From assembly GCF_000709345.1 (NCBI RefSeq), contig NZ_KL448323.1:706242-770241 (forward strand): a DNA stretch of 64,000 bases, given 5' to 3'. Made by a program: the position numbers and the translations under genes. This document shows positions 45,440-56,495 of the stretch, one piece after another. The DNA comes from Polaromonas glacialis (GTDB taxonomy: Bacteria; Pseudomonadota; Gammaproteobacteria; Burkholderiales; Burkholderiaceae_C). Each line of letters begins with the position of its first letter. The first letter of the stretch is position 1. The notes beneath the pieces were generated by a model that had not been told where the DNA came from, searched no databases, and saw nothing but the letters and a program-made list of their open reading frames with translations.

Positions 45440-47464
45440 ATGAGCCAAACCCTTTCCGCATCGACGCTGCTGGCTGTTCCGCTGGCACCTCTGGCTGGCG
45501 CGCTGCTGGCCGGTATTCTGGGAACCACGTTTGGTGGCAACTGGATAGGGCGCCGTCTGGCGCATACCCTGACTATTCTGGGCGTGTTTGTGGCCTTCAT
45601 CCTCTCGGCCATGACGCTGCAAAGCGTTGTCATTGATGGTGCGCGGTTCAATGAAACGCTTTACACCTGGATGACGGTCGGCAACCTGAAGATGGAAGTC
45701 GGTTTTCTGGTGGATGGTTTGACCGCCATGATGATGTGCGTGGTGACTTTTGTCTCGCTCATGGTTCACATCTACACCATCGGCTATATGGAAGAGGATG
45801 CAGGCTACAACCGTTTCTTTGCCTATATTTCACTGTTTACCTTTTCCATGCTGATGCTGGTGATGAGCAACAACATGCTCCAGTTGTTTTTTGGCTGGGA
45901 AGCTGTTGGCCTTGTTTCCTATCTGTTGATCGGTTTCTGGTTCAACAAACCCAGCGCGATTTTTGCCAACATGAAAGCCTTCCTGGTGAACCGGGTCGGT
46001 GACTTTGGCTTCATCCTCGGGATTGCGTTGATCGCTGCCTATGCGGGCACCCTCAACTATGGCGAAGCCTTTGCCAAGGCGGACGAGCTTTCCAAGCTGA
46101 CGTTCCCGGGAACCGGCTGGATGCTGATCACCGTGATCTGCATCTGCCTGTTTATCGGCGCGATGGGCAAGTCAGCACAGTTTCCGCTGCATGTGTGGCT
46201 GCCTGACTCCATGGAAGGCCCTACGCCGATCTCGGCGCTGATCCATGCGGCAACCATGGTGACGGCCGGCATTTTCATGGTGGCCCGGATGTCGCCGCTG
46301 TTTGAGCTCAGCGATACCGCCTTGAGCTTCATCATGGTGATTGGCGCCATTACTGCGCTGTTTATGGGTTTTCTGGGCATCATCCAGAACGATATCAAGC
46401 GCGTCATTGCTTATTCCACACTGTCGCAACTGGGCTATATGACGGTAGCGCTGGGCGCATCTGCTTATTCGGTGGCCGTGTTTCACCTGATGACGCATGC
46501 GTTTTTCAAGGCATTGCTCTTTCTGGGCGCAGGCTCGGTCATCATCGGCATGCACCACAATCAGGACATCCGCTGGATGGGCGGTGTGCGCAAATACATG
46601 CCGATTACCTGGATTACCTTCCTGCTGGGTTCATTGGCCCTGATTGGAACCCCCTTCTTCTCGGGTTTTTACTCCAAGGACAGCATCATTGAAGCCGTGG
46701 CCGAGAGCCATCTCTGGGGCAGTGGCTTTGCTTATTTTGCGGTGCTGGCAGGCGTTTTTGTGACAGCGTTCTACTCATTCCGGCTGTATTTTCTTGTGTT
46801 CCACGGCAAGGAGCGGTATGACCAGAACCCCGATGACCACCATGATGCGCATGACGATCACGGCCATCACGATGAGCACCACGAACCCCATGAATCTCCC
46901 TGGGTCGTGACCTTGCCGCTGGTTCTGCTGGCCATTCCGTCGGTCATCATCGGTTTCATCACGATTGATCCGATGCTGTACGGTGACTTTTTCAAGAGTG
47001 CGATTTTTGTCAATCTGGAACGGCATCCCGCGATGGAAGAGTTAGCTGCGCTGTTCCATGGACCCGTCCAGATGGCAATACATGGCTTGACAGCGCCTCC
47101 CTTCTGGCTTGCCCTGTCGGGCGTCGTGCTGGCCTACTACATGTACATGGTCAATCCTGCGTTGCCCACTGCCATCAAGCGCAACCTGAACCCCGTCTAC
47201 AAACTGCTTGAAAATAAGTACTACCTGGACTGGTTCAATGAAAACGTAATTGCCCGAGGGATGCGCGGACTCGGTACCGTGTTCTGGAAGGTGGGCGACC
47301 AGATGCTGATTGACGGCGCGCTCGTGAACGGTTCATGGAAACTGGTTGGCTGGGTGTCCGGCATGGTCAGACGCCTGCAGTCGGGCTACATCTACCACTA
47401 TGCCTTTGGCATGATTATTGGCATCTTTGTGTTGATGACGTATTTCGTCTGGCTCAACCGATAA
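45440..47464 (+). CDS. nuoL: NADH-quinone oxidoreductase subunit L
   Basis: This 674-residue proton-pumping, antiporter-like subunit has the lateral helix. It shows GWEAVGLVSYLLIGFW, KSAQFPLHVWLPDSMEGPTP and IHAATMVTAGIFMVARMSP. A cytoplasm- or periplasm-exposed loop near residues 464-484 holds nine His within 20 residues. Confidence 0.98.
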   Translation: MSQTLSASTLLAVPLAPLAGALLAGILGTTFGGNWIGRRLAHTLTILGVFVAFILSAMTLQSVVIDGARFNETLYTWMTVGNLKMEVGFLVDGLTAMMMCVVTFVSLMVHIYTIGYMEEDAGYNRFFAYISLFTFSMLMLVMSNNMLQLFFGWEAVGLVSYLLIGFWFNKPSAIFANMKAFLVNRVGDFGFILGIALIAAYAGTLNYGEAFAKADELSKLTFPGTGWMLITVICICLFIGAMGKSAQFPLHVWLPDSMEGPTPISALIHAATMVTAGIFMVARMSPLFELSDTALSFIMVIGAITALFMGFLGIIQNDIKRVIAYSTLSQLGYMTVALGASAYSVAVFHLMTHAFFKALLFLGAGSVIIGMHHNQDIRWMGGVRKYMPITWITFLLGSLALIGTPFFSGFYSKDSIIEAVAESHLWGSGFAYFAVLAGVFVTAFYSFRLYFLVFHGKERYDQNPDDHHDAHDDHGHHDEHHEPHESPWVVTLPLVLLAIPSVIIGFITIDPMLYGDFFKSAIFVNLERHPAMEELAALFHGPVQMAIHGLTAPPFWLALSGVVLAYYMYMVNPALPTAIKRNLNPVYKLLENKYYLDWFNENVIARGMRGLGTVFWKVGDQMLIDGALVNGSWKLVGWVSGMVRRLQSGYIYHYAFGMIIGIFVLMTYFVWLNR

Positions 47465-47497
47465 AAACAATCTAGAAGAAGAAGAAGGAAGAGAAAA

Positions 47498-48973
47498 ATG
47501 GGATTGTTGAGCCTTGCCATCTGGGTGCCGATTTTTTTTGGCGTCGGTTTATTGGCCCTGGGTCGGGAGAGTCAGGCGCGTACCGTTCGCTGGATTGCAC
47601 TGATCGGCGCCATCATCAGTTTTTTGGTCACGCTGCCGCTGTATGACGGATTTCAGCTTGGCACCTCGGCCATGCAGTTCGTTGAGAAAAGCAGCTGGAT
47701 TCCACGTTTCAACATGAACTACCACCTGGGCGTCGATGGCATTTCGCTGTGGTTCGTGCTGCTGACCGCCTTTATCAACGTGGTGGTCATCATCGCCAGC
47801 TGGGAATCCATCACAACCCGTGTCAACCAGTACATGGCGTCGTTTCTGATTTTGAGCGGCCTGATGATCGGTGTGTTCGCTGCGCTGGACGGCATGCTTT
47901 TCTATGTGTTCTTTGAAGCCACCTTGATTCCAATGTACCTGATCATTGGCATCTGGGGTGGGCCGAACAAGATCTACGCAGCTTTCAAGTTCTTCCTGTA
48001 TACGCTGCTCGGCTCGCTGCTGATGCTGGTCGCACTGATCTTCCTGTATAACAAGTCTGGCGGCAGTTTCGACATCCTTGCGTGGCACAAATTGCCCCTG
48101 TCCGGCACGGCACAAACCCTGCTTTTCTTTTCGTTCTTTGCAGCTTTCGCTGTCAAGGTTCCGATGTTTCCCGTTCATACCTGGCTGCCTGATGTCCACG
48201 TCGAAGCGCCCACTGGCGGCTCGGCCGTGCTGGCAGCGATCATGCTCAAGCTGGGCGCCTACGGATTCTTGCGGTTTTCGATGCCGATCGTTCCCGACGC
48301 CTCGCGCGAGTGGGCATGGCTCATGATTGCTTTTTCGCTGATCGCGGTGATCTACGTAGGCTTGGTGGCGCTGGTCCAGCGCGACATGAAAAAGCTGGTG
48401 GCTTATTCATCGGTGGCGCACATGGGTTTCGTGACGCTTGGTTTTTTCCTGTTCAACGACTTGAGTGTCTCCGGCGGCATTGTCCAGATGATTGCCCACG
48501 GCTTTGTTTCGGCCGCCATGTTCCTCTGTATTGGTGTGCTGTATGACCGGGTGCATTCGCGCGAAATTTCGAGCTACGGCGGCGTGGTCAACACCATGCC
48601 CAAGTTTGCGGCTTTTGCGCTGCTGTTTGCCATGGCCAATTGCGGCTTGCCGGCCACGGCTGGCTTCGTGGGCGAATGGATGGTGATCCTGGGCGCCGTC
48701 AAGTCCAATTTCTGGATTGGCATGGCGGCGGCATCGGCCTTGATCTCGGGTGCTGCTTATACGCTCTGGATGTACAAGCGCGTGTATCTTGGCCCCGTGA
48801 CGAATGAGAATGTCAAGAAATTGCTTGATATCAACAACCGCGAGTTCCTGATGCTGGCGATGCTGGCGGTCGCGGTGCTCTACATGGGTATTTATCCCAA
48901 GCCGTTTACTGATGTGATGAACACGTCGGTGGCTGACCTGCTCAGGCACGTCGCGCTTTCGAAACTGAACTAA
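47498..48973 (+). CDS. nuoM: NADH-quinone oxidoreductase subunit M
   Basis: This 491-residue antiporter-like pump subunit has [33 protein letters not shown] (key Glu) and [32 protein letters not shown] precedes the ATG. Confidence 0.98.
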   Translation: MGLLSLAIWVPIFFGVGLLALGRESQARTVRWIALIGAIISFLVTLPLYDGFQLGTSAMQFVEKSSWIPRFNMNYHLGVDGISLWFVLLTAFINVVVIIASWESITTRVNQYMASFLILSGLMIGVFAALDGMLFYVFFEATLIPMYLIIGIWGGPNKIYAAFKFFLYTLLGSLLMLVALIFLYNKSGGSFDILAWHKLPLSGTAQTLLFFSFFAAFAVKVPMFPVHTWLPDVHVEAPTGGSAVLAAIMLKLGAYGFLRFSMPIVPDASREWAWLMIAFSLIAVIYVGLVALVQRDMKKLVAYSSVAHMGFVTLGFFLFNDLSVSGGIVQMIAHGFVSAAMFLCIGVLYDRVHSREISSYGGVVNTMPKFAAFALLFAMANCGLPATAGFVGEWMVILGAVKSNFWIGMAAASALISGAAYTLWMYKRVYLGPVTNENVKKLLDINNREFLMLAMLAVAVLYMGIYPKPFTDVMNTSVADLLRHVALSKLN

Positions 48974-48992
48974 GAAAACTCAAAGAATTCAG

Positions 48993-50495
48993 ATGATTGA
49001 CAAACTCAGTTGGATCGCGGTTTATCCAGAACTTGTTCTATTGGTCATGTCCTGCGTCATCGCGCTGGTCGACCTGGGCGTCAAGACGCCACGACGCTCG
49101 CTCACCTACGCATTGACGCTGCTGACGCTTGGTGTGGTGGCCATCATGGAAGCCACAACCGCCCTGGGTGGGCAGGTTTTTTATGGCTTTGGAAACATGG
49201 TGGTGGTGGACCCCATGGGTAGCTGGATGAAGTGCTTCTCAAGCGTTGCCCTGATGGTTACGATCGTCTACGGCCGGCCTTATGCCGCCGACCGCGACAT
49301 GCTGCGTGGCGGTGAATTTTTCACGCTGAGCCTGTTTTCCCTGCTCGGCATGTTCGTGATGATTTCAGGCCATAACTTCCTGGTGCTGTACATGGGCCTG
49401 GAGTTGATGGCTCTGTCCAGCTATGCACTGGTCGCCTTGCGGCGGGACGACGCGCAGGCAACCGAAGCAGCGATGAAATATTTCGTGCTCAGCGCACTGG
49501 CTTCTGGTTTTCTGCTTTACGGCCTCTCAATGCTCTACGGCGCCACTGGCTCGCTTAACATCAATGAAGTCTTTAACGCCATTGCCAGCCGGCAGGTCAA
49601 GCACCAGGTGCTGGTGTTCGGCCTGGTCTTCATTGTGGCGGGGCTGGCTTTCAAGCTGGGCGCGGTGCCGTTTCACATGTGGCTGCCTGACGTTTATCAC
49701 GGCGCGCCCACTGCGGTCACGCTGATCATCGGTGGTGCGCCGCAGCTGGCTGCATTCGCCATGACGATTCGCCTGCTTGTCGAAGGCCTGCTGCCGCTGG
49801 CGATTGACTGGCAGCAGATGCTTGCGTTGATGGCCATCGGATCCTTGCTGATTGGCAATCTGGCCGCCGTTGCACAGACCAACCTCAAGCGCATGCTGGC
49901 GTTTTCGACCATTTCGCAGATGGGCTTCCTGCTGCTGGGTTTGCTGGCCGGAGTGGTCAATGGCAATCAGCTCAACACTGAATCGGCCTACGGCGCAGCC
50001 ATGTTTTATGCCTTGACCTATGTGCTGACGACACTTGCTGCCTTCGGCATCATTTTGCTGCTCGCCCGCTCCGGTCACGAGTCTGAAGAAATCACCGATC
50101 TTTCCGGCCTGAACCAGCGCAGCCCCTTGTACGCGGGTGTCATGGCAATGAGCATGTTCTCCCTGGCCGGACTGCCTCCGCTGGTGGGCTTTTACGCCAA
50201 GCTGGGCGTATTGCAAGCCTTGATCTCGTCGGGCCAGACCAGTTATCTGGTGCTGGCGGTCTTTGCCGTAATGATGTCCCTGATTGGCGCTTTCTACTAC
50301 CTGCGCGTGATCAAGGTGATGTATTTCGACTCGCCTCACAGCCACAATGCGCAGCCAATCCATGCGCCTGCCGATGCGCGGATCGTGCTGGCCATCAATG
50401 GTGCGCTGCTTCTGGCCCTGGGTATCGCACCCGGCGGCCTGATGACGCTTTGCGCTCAGTCGATCAACAGCATCGTGAACTCGCTCGGGGTCTGA
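48993..50495 (+). CDS. nuoN: NADH-quinone oxidoreductase subunit N
   Basis: This 500-residue third antiporter-like subunit has [40 protein letters not shown] and [19 protein letters not shown]. It closes the nuo set; two bases separate its stop from DUF2818. Confidence 0.97.
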   Translation: MIDKLSWIAVYPELVLLVMSCVIALVDLGVKTPRRSLTYALTLLTLGVVAIMEATTALGGQVFYGFGNMVVVDPMGSWMKCFSSVALMVTIVYGRPYAADRDMLRGGEFFTLSLFSLLGMFVMISGHNFLVLYMGLELMALSSYALVALRRDDAQATEAAMKYFVLSALASGFLLYGLSMLYGATGSLNINEVFNAIASRQVKHQVLVFGLVFIVAGLAFKLGAVPFHMWLPDVYHGAPTAVTLIIGGAPQLAAFAMTIRLLVEGLLPLAIDWQQMLALMAIGSLLIGNLAAVAQTNLKRMLAFSTISQMGFLLLGLLAGVVNGNQLNTESAYGAAMFYALTYVLTTLAAFGIILLLARSGHESEEITDLSGLNQRSPLYAGVMAMSMFSLAGLPPLVGFYAKLGVLQALISSGQTSYLVLAVFAVMMSLIGAFYYLRVIKVMYFDSPHSHNAQPIHAPADARIVLAINGALLLALGIAPGGLMTLCAQSINSIVNSLGV

Positions 50496-50497
50496 GT

Positions 50498-50800
50498 TTG
50501 AATCAGACCGCTTCGGTATGGCTGGTGCTGATGCTGGCCTTGTTGATGGCCAACATGCCGTTTATCAGCAACCGGCTGTTTGCCGTGTACGCGCTCAATT
50601 CACCCAAGAACCTGGCCGTCCGGCTGGCAGAGTTGCTGGTGTGGTATCTGCTGGTCGGTGGCGTGGGCCTGTACCTTGAACAGCGAAACGGCCAGATTGC
50701 ACCGCAGGGATGGGAGTTTTATGCCATCACGGGAACGCTTTTCCTGACGTTCGCATTTCCTGGCTTCACGTACCGCTACCTGTTCAAGCACCGATCATGA
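50498..50800 (+). CDS. DUF2818 family membrane protein
   Basis: This 100-residue protein with about three helices (SVWLVLMLALLMANMPFIS, LLVWYLLVGGVGLYLEQR, FYAITGTLFLTFAFPGFTYR) starts at TTG 50498. This small family typically follows nuoN in Burkholderiales. A complex I accessory role is inferred from location only. It overlaps the Nudix gene by 4 nt. Confidence 0.85.
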   Translation: MNQTASVWLVLMLALLMANMPFISNRLFAVYALNSPKNLAVRLAELLVWYLLVGGVGLYLEQRNGQIAPQGWEFYAITGTLFLTFAFPGFTYRYLFKHRS

Positions 50801-51411
50801 CGACCGTATCCGGTGCCGACGTGAGAGCTTCCGGCGACGATTCCCACCTGGCTGAAACAAAACTCAATTCGGACGAAATTCTCGCCGGGAATTTTCTTCA
50901 GATCCGCCGCGATACGGTCAAGCTTCCCGACGGAAGGCATGCCACGCGCGAATACGTGGTGCATCCGGGGGCCGTGATGATCGTGGCGCTGCTGGACGAC
51001 GGGCGCGTGGTGCTTGAGCGCCAGTACCGCTATCCGCTCCATGCCGTGATGATTGAGTTTCCTGCGGGAAAGCTGGATGCCGGCGAGTCATCGCTGGCCT
51101 GCGCCAGGCGTGAACTGCAGGAAGAAACAGGCTATGCAGCGCGCGAATGGGCCAAAGCGGGTGTACTTCATACCGCAATTGCCTATTCCACCGAATTCAT
51201 CGACATCTGGTTTGCACGCGGATTGACGCTGGGCGAACAAAAACTCGATGCCGGCGAATTCCTTGATGTGTTCAGCGCCACGCCTGACGAACTGATGGAC
51301 TGGTGCGGCAACGGGCAGGTGACGGATGCCAAGTCCCTCACCGGCATGCTGTGGTTGAAAAACGTGTTGTCGGGCGCATGGACATTGCAATGGCATGCGG
51401 CGGAGCCGTAA
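50797..51411 (+). CDS. Nudix hydrolase, ADP-ribose pyrophosphatase type
   Basis: This 204-residue protein carries the Nudix box GKLDAGESSLACARRELQEE followed by TGYA. The preceding MIEFPAGK and VRQYRYP-like ERQYRYPLHAV are typical of ADP-ribose/NDP-sugar hydrolases (NudF). It starts in an ATGA overlap with DUF2818. Confidence 0.9.
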   Translation: MTTVSGADVRASGDDSHLAETKLNSDEILAGNFLQIRRDTVKLPDGRHATREYVVHPGAVMIVALLDDGRVVLERQYRYPLHAVMIEFPAGKLDAGESSLACARRELQEETGYAAREWAKAGVLHTAIAYSTEFIDIWFARGLTLGEQKLDAGEFLDVFSATPDELMDWCGNGQVTDAKSLTGMLWLKNVLSGAWTLQWHAAEP

Positions 51412-51432
51412 CGGCCTTGCGATACTTCGCCC

Positions 51433-51960
51433 ATGAAAGTCCTCAATCTCCGTTGTTCACGCCTGCATTCGTTCGAAGGCTGGTTCGGCTCCGAGGATGA
51501 CTTCCAGGACCAGTCACGGCGCGGCCTGATTGCCTGCCCAATGTGCGCCGACACCGGCATTCAAAAAATGCCCAGTGCGCCCCGGCTCAATTTTGGCGGG
51601 CATCCGGTCCCTGAAGCCAGTCCAGGCCGCGATCAAGCAGCCACCGTTTGCGCATCCAGTGGAAAGCCTGCGGTAAAAGACGGAAAGGCACGCATCGACG
51701 ACGCTGAAAGCGCGACCATGCCAGAACCCGGTCCTGCTGCACAGGCCGCCTTTTTGACCGCCCTGCGCCAGGTGATGGCAACGACCGAAGACATGGGCGC
51801 ACGCTTTGCCGAGGAAGCACGCCGCATGCACTATGGGGAAATCGAAGCCCGCAGCATTCGCGGCCGGGCCAGCGCGCGCGAGGCGGTGGAACTTCTGGAG
51901 GAGGGGATTGAGGTCATTCCGCTGCCCATGCTCGCCGCCCTCAAGGAAACCTTGCAGTAG
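51433..51960 (+). CDS. DUF1178 family protein
   Basis: This 175-residue protein starts MKVLNLRCSRLHSFEGWFGS, with a Cys pair (ACPMC) suggesting metal binding with C8, and ends in a helical region with MHYGEIEARSIRGRASAREA. Function is unknown. It is the last gene of the nuo-linked run. Confidence 0.88.
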   Translation: MKVLNLRCSRLHSFEGWFGSEDDFQDQSRRGLIACPMCADTGIQKMPSAPRLNFGGHPVPEASPGRDQAATVCASSGKPAVKDGKARIDDAESATMPEPGPAAQAAFLTALRQVMATTEDMGARFAEEARRMHYGEIEARSIRGRASAREAVELLEEGIEVIPLPMLAALKETLQ

Positions 51961-51971
51961 GCAAGAAAAGC

Positions 51972-52008
51972 CAGGCTGCAAGCGGTGGACTTGCTTGCTT
52001 GCAGCCTG
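51972..52008 (-). terminator. terminator between convergent DUF1178 and gdhA
   Basis: CAGGCTGCAAGC and GCTTGCAGCCTG form a perfect 12-bp stem with a 13-nt loop. On the minus strand it is followed by GCTTTTCTTG, so it mainly serves gdhA; the plus strand lacks a T tract. Confidence 0.75.
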
Positions 52009-52022
52009 AAAACCAGCCCTGA

Positions 52023-53339
52023 TCAGGGGTACAGGCCGCGCAGTTCGCGCGTATGCAAAATACGCTGGCAGGCCACGATAAAGGTGGCGGTGCGCAGGCT
52101 GACCTGTTTTTCCTGCGAAATCTGCCACACAGCGGCAAAAGCGGTCTTCATGATCTTGACCAGGCGGGCATTGATCTCGTCCTCGTCCCAGAAAAAGCTG
52201 GAAAAATCCTGCACCCATTCAAAATAGCTGACGGTCACGCCGCCGGCATTGGCGATCACATCGGGCACCACCAGGACATTGCGTTCCTTCAAAATGTCGT
52301 CGGCCGCCGGTGTGGTGGGCCCGTTGGCGCCTTCGATCACCATGCAAGCCTTGATGCGTCCGGCATTGGCGGCCGTGATCTGCTGCTCCAGCGCCGCCGG
52401 GATCAGGATGTCGCAGTCCACCTCCCAGAACAAGTCGTTCGCAATCACTTCGGCCTGGGCGAAACCGGCCACGCTGCCGGTGCTGGCGACATGCTGAAGC
52501 AGGGCGGGAACGTCGAGTCCGGCTTCCTTGAAAATCGTTCCGCCATGGTCCTGCACGGCAATGATGCGGGCGCCGGCATCGGCAAACAGCTTGCCGGCCA
52601 CGCCGCCCACGTTGCCAAAACCCTGCACCGCGATCCGGGATGTGGCAATGTCCAGTCCGATGTGCCGTGCCGCTTCCGTGCCCACCGTGAACACGCCGCG
52701 CCCGGTGGCTTCGCGCCGGCCCAGCGAGCCGCCCAGGTCGACCGGCTTGCCCGTTACCACGCCGGTGGCGGTCGAGCCGGTGTTCATGGAATAGGTGTCC
52801 ATCATCCAGGCCATGATCTGCTCGTTGGTGTTGACGTCAGGCGCCGGAATGTCCTTGTTGGGGCCGATGATGATGCCGATCTCGCTGGTATAGCGGCGCG
52901 TCATGCGTTCGAGTTCGCCCCGGGACAGCTTTCTCGGGTCAACGCGGATGCCACCCTTGGCGCCGCCGTAGGGCACGTTGACCGCCGCATTCTTCACCGA
53001 CATCCAGGCCGACAGTGCCATGACCTCGGACAGGGTGACATCCTGGTGAAAGCGGACGCCGCCCTTGCCGGGGCCGCGCGAGACATTGTGCTGAACGCGG
53101 TAGCCCTCAAAGTGCGCAACTGTGCCGTCGTCCATGTGAATCGGCACATCGACAATCAGGATGCGCTTGGGGCGCTTGAGGGTTTCGGCCCAGCGCGCCA
53201 GGCTGCCCAGGTGCGGAATGACCCGGTCCACCTGCTGAAGATAGTTGCCCCAGGGTCCGAGGTTGTCGGCCTGAAGGTAGGACGGAACGGCGGAGGCCGG
53301 TGCAATCGCGCTTTCGCCTTCGGCGGAAGTTTGTGACAT
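52023..53339 (-). CDS. gdhA: glutamate dehydrogenase (Glu/Leu/Phe/Val family)
   Basis: This 438-residue enzyme has [20 protein letters not shown] and the catalytic Lys region [16 protein letters not shown], then Rossmann [20 protein letters not shown] and [15 protein letters not shown]. It interconverts glutamate and 2-oxoglutarate plus ammonia. ATG 53339 has AAGGA at 8 nt; the frame upstream is not needed. It is relevant to nitrogen flow from the nitrate island but not linked to it. Confidence 0.93.
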   Translation of the reverse strand: MSQTSAEGESAIAPASAVPSYLQADNLGPWGNYLQQVDRVIPHLGSLARWAETLKRPKRILIVDVPIHMDDGTVAHFEGYRVQHNVSRGPGKGGVRFHQDVTLSEVMALSAWMSVKNAAVNVPYGGAKGGIRVDPRKLSRGELERMTRRYTSEIGIIIGPNKDIPAPDVNTNEQIMAWMMDTYSMNTGSTATGVVTGKPVDLGGSLGRREATGRGVFTVGTEAARHIGLDIATSRIAVQGFGNVGGVAGKLFADAGARIIAVQDHGGTIFKEAGLDVPALLQHVASTGSVAGFAQAEVIANDLFWEVDCDILIPAALEQQITAANAGRIKACMVIEGANGPTTPAADDILKERNVLVVPDVIANAGGVTVSYFEWVQDFSSFFWDEDEINARLVKIMKTAFAAVWQISQEKQVSLRTATFIVACQRILHTRELRGLYP

Positions 53340-53492
53340 GAAGAATCCTTGTGAAAACAAATGAAGGTAGCGCAGCTTAGTGCGCGCAATCCCAACTGTC
53401 CAAGGCTTACTTTACTTACATTTATGCATAAAACGCATAGATTTGAAAATCACGCGTCTCGACAGCTGTTCAAGTGAGCAGACGCTCGGCGT

Positions 53493-54446
53493 CTAGCGCT
53501 TCGACAAGACCTCAAGCAGGGTGGCGGCCAGTTCGTCAGCGGCGAACTTGGCAATATAGGCATCCGCGCCGACCGTCTTGACATGGCCTTCGTTGGCCGC
53601 GCCCGTCAGGGAAGAATGGATGACGACGGGAATCGATTTGAAGCGCGCATCGCTCTTGATGTTGCGCGTCAGGGTAAAGCCGTCCATTTCAGGCATTTCC
53701 AGGTCGGTCAGGACCAGGGCGACCTTGTCGTGAGCGGTCTTGCCCTCGGCCTGCGCCTGTGTGTGGATCGTCTGCAGCCTGTCCCAGGCTTCCTTGCCGG
53801 TTTTGGTCATGACGAAAGGAACGCCCATGGACGACAGGCCTTGCGCGATCATCGACCGCGCCAGGGCGGAATCATCGGCCGCCAGGACAATCGTTCCCGG
53901 AGGAAGGTTCACCTTCACGCCTGGCGCCGTGCCGATGGCCTGCTTTTCAGGCGGCATGACATCCTGCAGGATCTGCTCGACATCGAGCACCTGCGCCAGC
54001 CGCGTGTTTTCATTGTCACCGTCGAGCCGGGCGATGCTGGTTACTAGGCCGCCGCCCTGGCCTTCGGCCGAGAGCACCTGCTGCCATTCCAGCCGGACGA
54101 TCTCGCTGACTTCCTCGACCGCAAAGGCCTGCGTGCTGCGGGCAAACTCGGTCACCAGCAAGATGGCCAGGCCATTCGTCGGCGTGCAGCCGACCACCGC
54201 CGGCAGGTTGATGACCGGGATGATCTGTCCCCGGATATTCGCCACGCCCATGACGTGGGGAGACGCGTTGGCCATGCTGGTGACCGGCGGCATGACCAGG
54301 ATTTCACGCACCTTGAACACGTTGATGCCGAACAACTCCCGTTGCCTGGAGTTGGCCGCCTCTCCCAGGCGAAACAGCAGCAGCTCGAACTTGTTGCTCG
54401 ATGTCAGGTTGGTACGTTCGTCGATGTCGTGAAACGCTGGCTTCAT
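53493..54446 (-). CDS. cheV: chemotaxis coupling protein CheV
   Basis: In this 317-residue protein, residues ~15-165 form a CheW-like domain (LFGINVFKVREI, GVANIRGQIIPVINLP) and ~185-310 a receiver domain (VLAADDSALARSMI, phospho-Asp in VLTDLEMPEMDGFTLT, VVIHSSLTG). It links receptors to CheA with phosphorylation feedback. ATG 54446 is chosen; the upstream frame is unlike the family. No other chemotaxis gene is near. Confidence 0.92.
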   Translation of the reverse strand: MKPAFHDIDERTNLTSSNKFELLLFRLGEAANSRQRELFGINVFKVREILVMPPVTSMANASPHVMGVANIRGQIIPVINLPAVVGCTPTNGLAILLVTEFARSTQAFAVEEVSEIVRLEWQQVLSAEGQGGGLVTSIARLDGDNENTRLAQVLDVEQILQDVMPPEKQAIGTAPGVKVNLPPGTIVLAADDSALARSMIAQGLSSMGVPFVMTKTGKEAWDRLQTIHTQAQAEGKTAHDKVALVLTDLEMPEMDGFTLTRNIKSDARFKSIPVVIHSSLTGAANEGHVKTVGADAYIAKFAADELAATLLEVLSKR

Positions 54447-54596
54447 GGATTGCTTGCTGCCCGGTGATGGTGTGGAAGCGTTGCATGGCGCGAAGCGCAT
54501 GCACGCACGCACCCCAATGTAGGCCAGGCAGCGCACCTTGCTCTGGCCCATGAAAGGCGCCGATACCGCGCACATCGGCCTTTCCCCGCGCGGGTT

Positions 54597-56417
54597 TTAT
54601 GATACGAACTGAAGCGCGGCCAGACGCGCATAGACCTGGTTGGCGGCCATCAGCTGCTCGTGGCTTCCCTGCTCGACGATGCGGCCATGGTCGATCACGA
54701 CGATCCGGTCGGCCTTTTTCACCGTGGCCAGCCGGTGCGCAATGACCAGCGTGGTGCGCCCCTTCATCGCCGATTCGAGCGCCGCCTGCACCATGCGCTC
54801 GCTCTCGGCGTCGAGCGCGCTGGTGGCTTCGTCGAGCAGCAGCAGCGGCGAATTCTTCAGCATCGCCCGCGCAATCGCGATGCGCTGGCGCTGTCCGCCC
54901 GACAGGCGCACGCCGCGTTCGCCCAGGAAGGTGTCGAAGCCTTCGGGCAGCGCGCTGATGAACTCATGCGCGAACGCGGCGCTGGCCGCAGCCTTGACTT
55001 CCTCGTCCGTCGCGCCCGGCTTGCCGTAGCGGATGTTTTCCAGGGCGCTGGTCGAGAAAATCACCGCATCCTGCGGCACCAGCCCGACGCGTCCGCGCAA
55101 GTCCTGCAGCGACAGGTCGCGGGTCGCAACGCCATCAAGCTCGATCCGGCCGGAAGCAGGATCGTAAAAGCGCAGCAACAGCTGGAACACCGTGCTCTTG
55201 CCCGCGCCGCTGGGACCGACGATGGCGATGGTCTCGCCCGGCGCCACGCTCAGGCTGAAATCGCTCAGGGCCGGCTGCGTTGGCCGGGACGGGTAGTGAA
55301 ACGTGACGTTTTCAAATTTGATAGCACTCCCTGCCCGTACTACCTGCGCAGGAAGCGGATTTGAGGGTGAAGTGACGGGGGAGCGGCTGTCCAGCAGTTC
55401 CATCAGCCGTTCGGTGGCGCCTGCCGCGCGCAACAGGTCGCCGTAGACCTCGCCGAGCACCGCTGCCGCGCTGGCCAGGATGATCACGTAAACCACGGTC
55501 TGGCCCAGGTGGCCGGCGGAAATGTCGCCGCGCGTCACCGCCTGCGTACCCTGGTACAGGCCCCAGAGCAGTGCCGCCGAGGTGGCGATGATGATGAACG
55601 CCACCAGCACCGAGCGCGCCTTGGTGCGCCGGATGGCGATGGCGAAGGCATCGGCCGTGGACCGGTCGAAACGCGCCGCTTCCCGGTCTTCGGCGGTATA
55701 GCTTTGCACCACCGGAATGGCATTGAGCACTTCGGCGGCAATCGCGCTGGAGTCGGCCACGCGGTCCTGGCTGGCGCGCGAGAGCTTGCGCACGCGCCGC
55801 CCGAACCACACCGACGGCGCGACGATGAGCAGCAGCGCGCCGAGCACCTGCACCATCAGGTAAGGGTTGGTGACCACCAGCATGCCGAGCGCGCCCACGC
55901 CCATGACCGCGTTGCGCAGCCCCATGCTGAGCGACGAACCCACCACCGTCTGCACCAGCGTGGTGTCGCCCGTCAGGCGCGACAGCACCTCGCCGGTTTG
56001 CGTGGTCTCGAAAAACTCCGGGCTTTGCCGCACCACATGCGAATACACCGCATTGCGGATGTCGGCCGTGACCCGCTCGCCCAGCCAGCTGACGGTGTAG
56101 AAGCGCCCGGCCGAAAAAAGCCCCAGCGCGGCCGCCACGCCGAACAGTTCGAAAAAATGCGTGCGCAGCGCCATCAGCTGCTCGCCCTTGCTGGCCGCGC
56201 CCATGCCGCCGTCGATCAGGCCGCGCAGGGCCAGCGGAAACACCAGCGTGGCCACCGCCGCCAGCACCAGGAAAAGCACTGCCAGCCCGATGCGGCCTGA
56301 ATATGGCCGCAAAAAGGGAAGCAGCCCCGACAGCGAGCGGGGCGACCCCTTGGCCGGCGCCGACGCTGGCGCCAGTGAGGAACGGGAGGGAAGGGAAGTC
56401 GCGGTGGAAGTAACCAT
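54597..56417 (-). CDS. MsbA/LmrA-type ABC exporter (TMD-NBD half transporter)
   Basis: This 606-residue protein has a six-helix membrane domain (residues ~40-330) and an ATPase domain with Walker A VGPSGAGKST, signature VRLSGGQRQRIAIARAM, Walker B PLLLLDEATSALD and LVIAHRLATV. It acts as a homodimer exporting lipid or drug. The linker (55313-55370) resembles the dispersed repeat in DNA sequence. It is divergent from marR. Confidence 0.93.
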   Translation of the reverse strand: MVTSTATSLPSRSSLAPASAPAKGSPRSLSGLLPFLRPYSGRIGLAVLFLVLAAVATLVFPLALRGLIDGGMGAASKGEQLMALRTHFFELFGVAAALGLFSAGRFYTVSWLGERVTADIRNAVYSHVVRQSPEFFETTQTGEVLSRLTGDTTLVQTVVGSSLSMGLRNAVMGVGALGMLVVTNPYLMVQVLGALLLIVAPSVWFGRRVRKLSRASQDRVADSSAIAAEVLNAIPVVQSYTAEDREAARFDRSTADAFAIAIRRTKARSVLVAFIIIATSAALLWGLYQGTQAVTRGDISAGHLGQTVVYVIILASAAAVLGEVYGDLLRAAGATERLMELLDSRSPVTSPSNPLPAQVVRAGSAIKFENVTFHYPSRPTQPALSDFSLSVAPGETIAIVGPSGAGKSTVFQLLLRFYDPASGRIELDGVATRDLSLQDLRGRVGLVPQDAVIFSTSALENIRYGKPGATDEEVKAAASAAFAHEFISALPEGFDTFLGERGVRLSGGQRQRIAIARAMLKNSPLLLLDEATSALDAESERMVQAALESAMKGRTTLVIAHRLATVKKADRIVVIDHGRIVEQGSHEQLMAANQVYARLAALQFVS

Positions 56418-56459
56418 GAACGTATTTTAACTTTAAAGCTTGGCATTGCAAACACAGGC

Positions 56460-56488
56460 TTGACAATAGTTGCTCAGGCAAGTATTAT
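56460..56488 (+). promoter_or_regulatory. sigma-70 promoter of the marR efflux operon
   Basis: TTGACA (56460-56465), 17-bp spacer, TATTAT (56483-56488). The predicted start falls at about 56494-56496, at the marR ATG, implying a leaderless transcript. The imperfect CTTG-N16-CAAG symmetry spanning it (56459-56482) may be the MarR operator. Confidence 0.85.
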
Positions 56489-56495
56489 TCGGGCC

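Noticed and set aside
46831-46892. CRISPR or tandem DNA repeat
   Set aside because: The repetitive look comes from His/Asp codons in nuoL, not from spaced direct repeats; no CRISPR array was found anywhere in the window.
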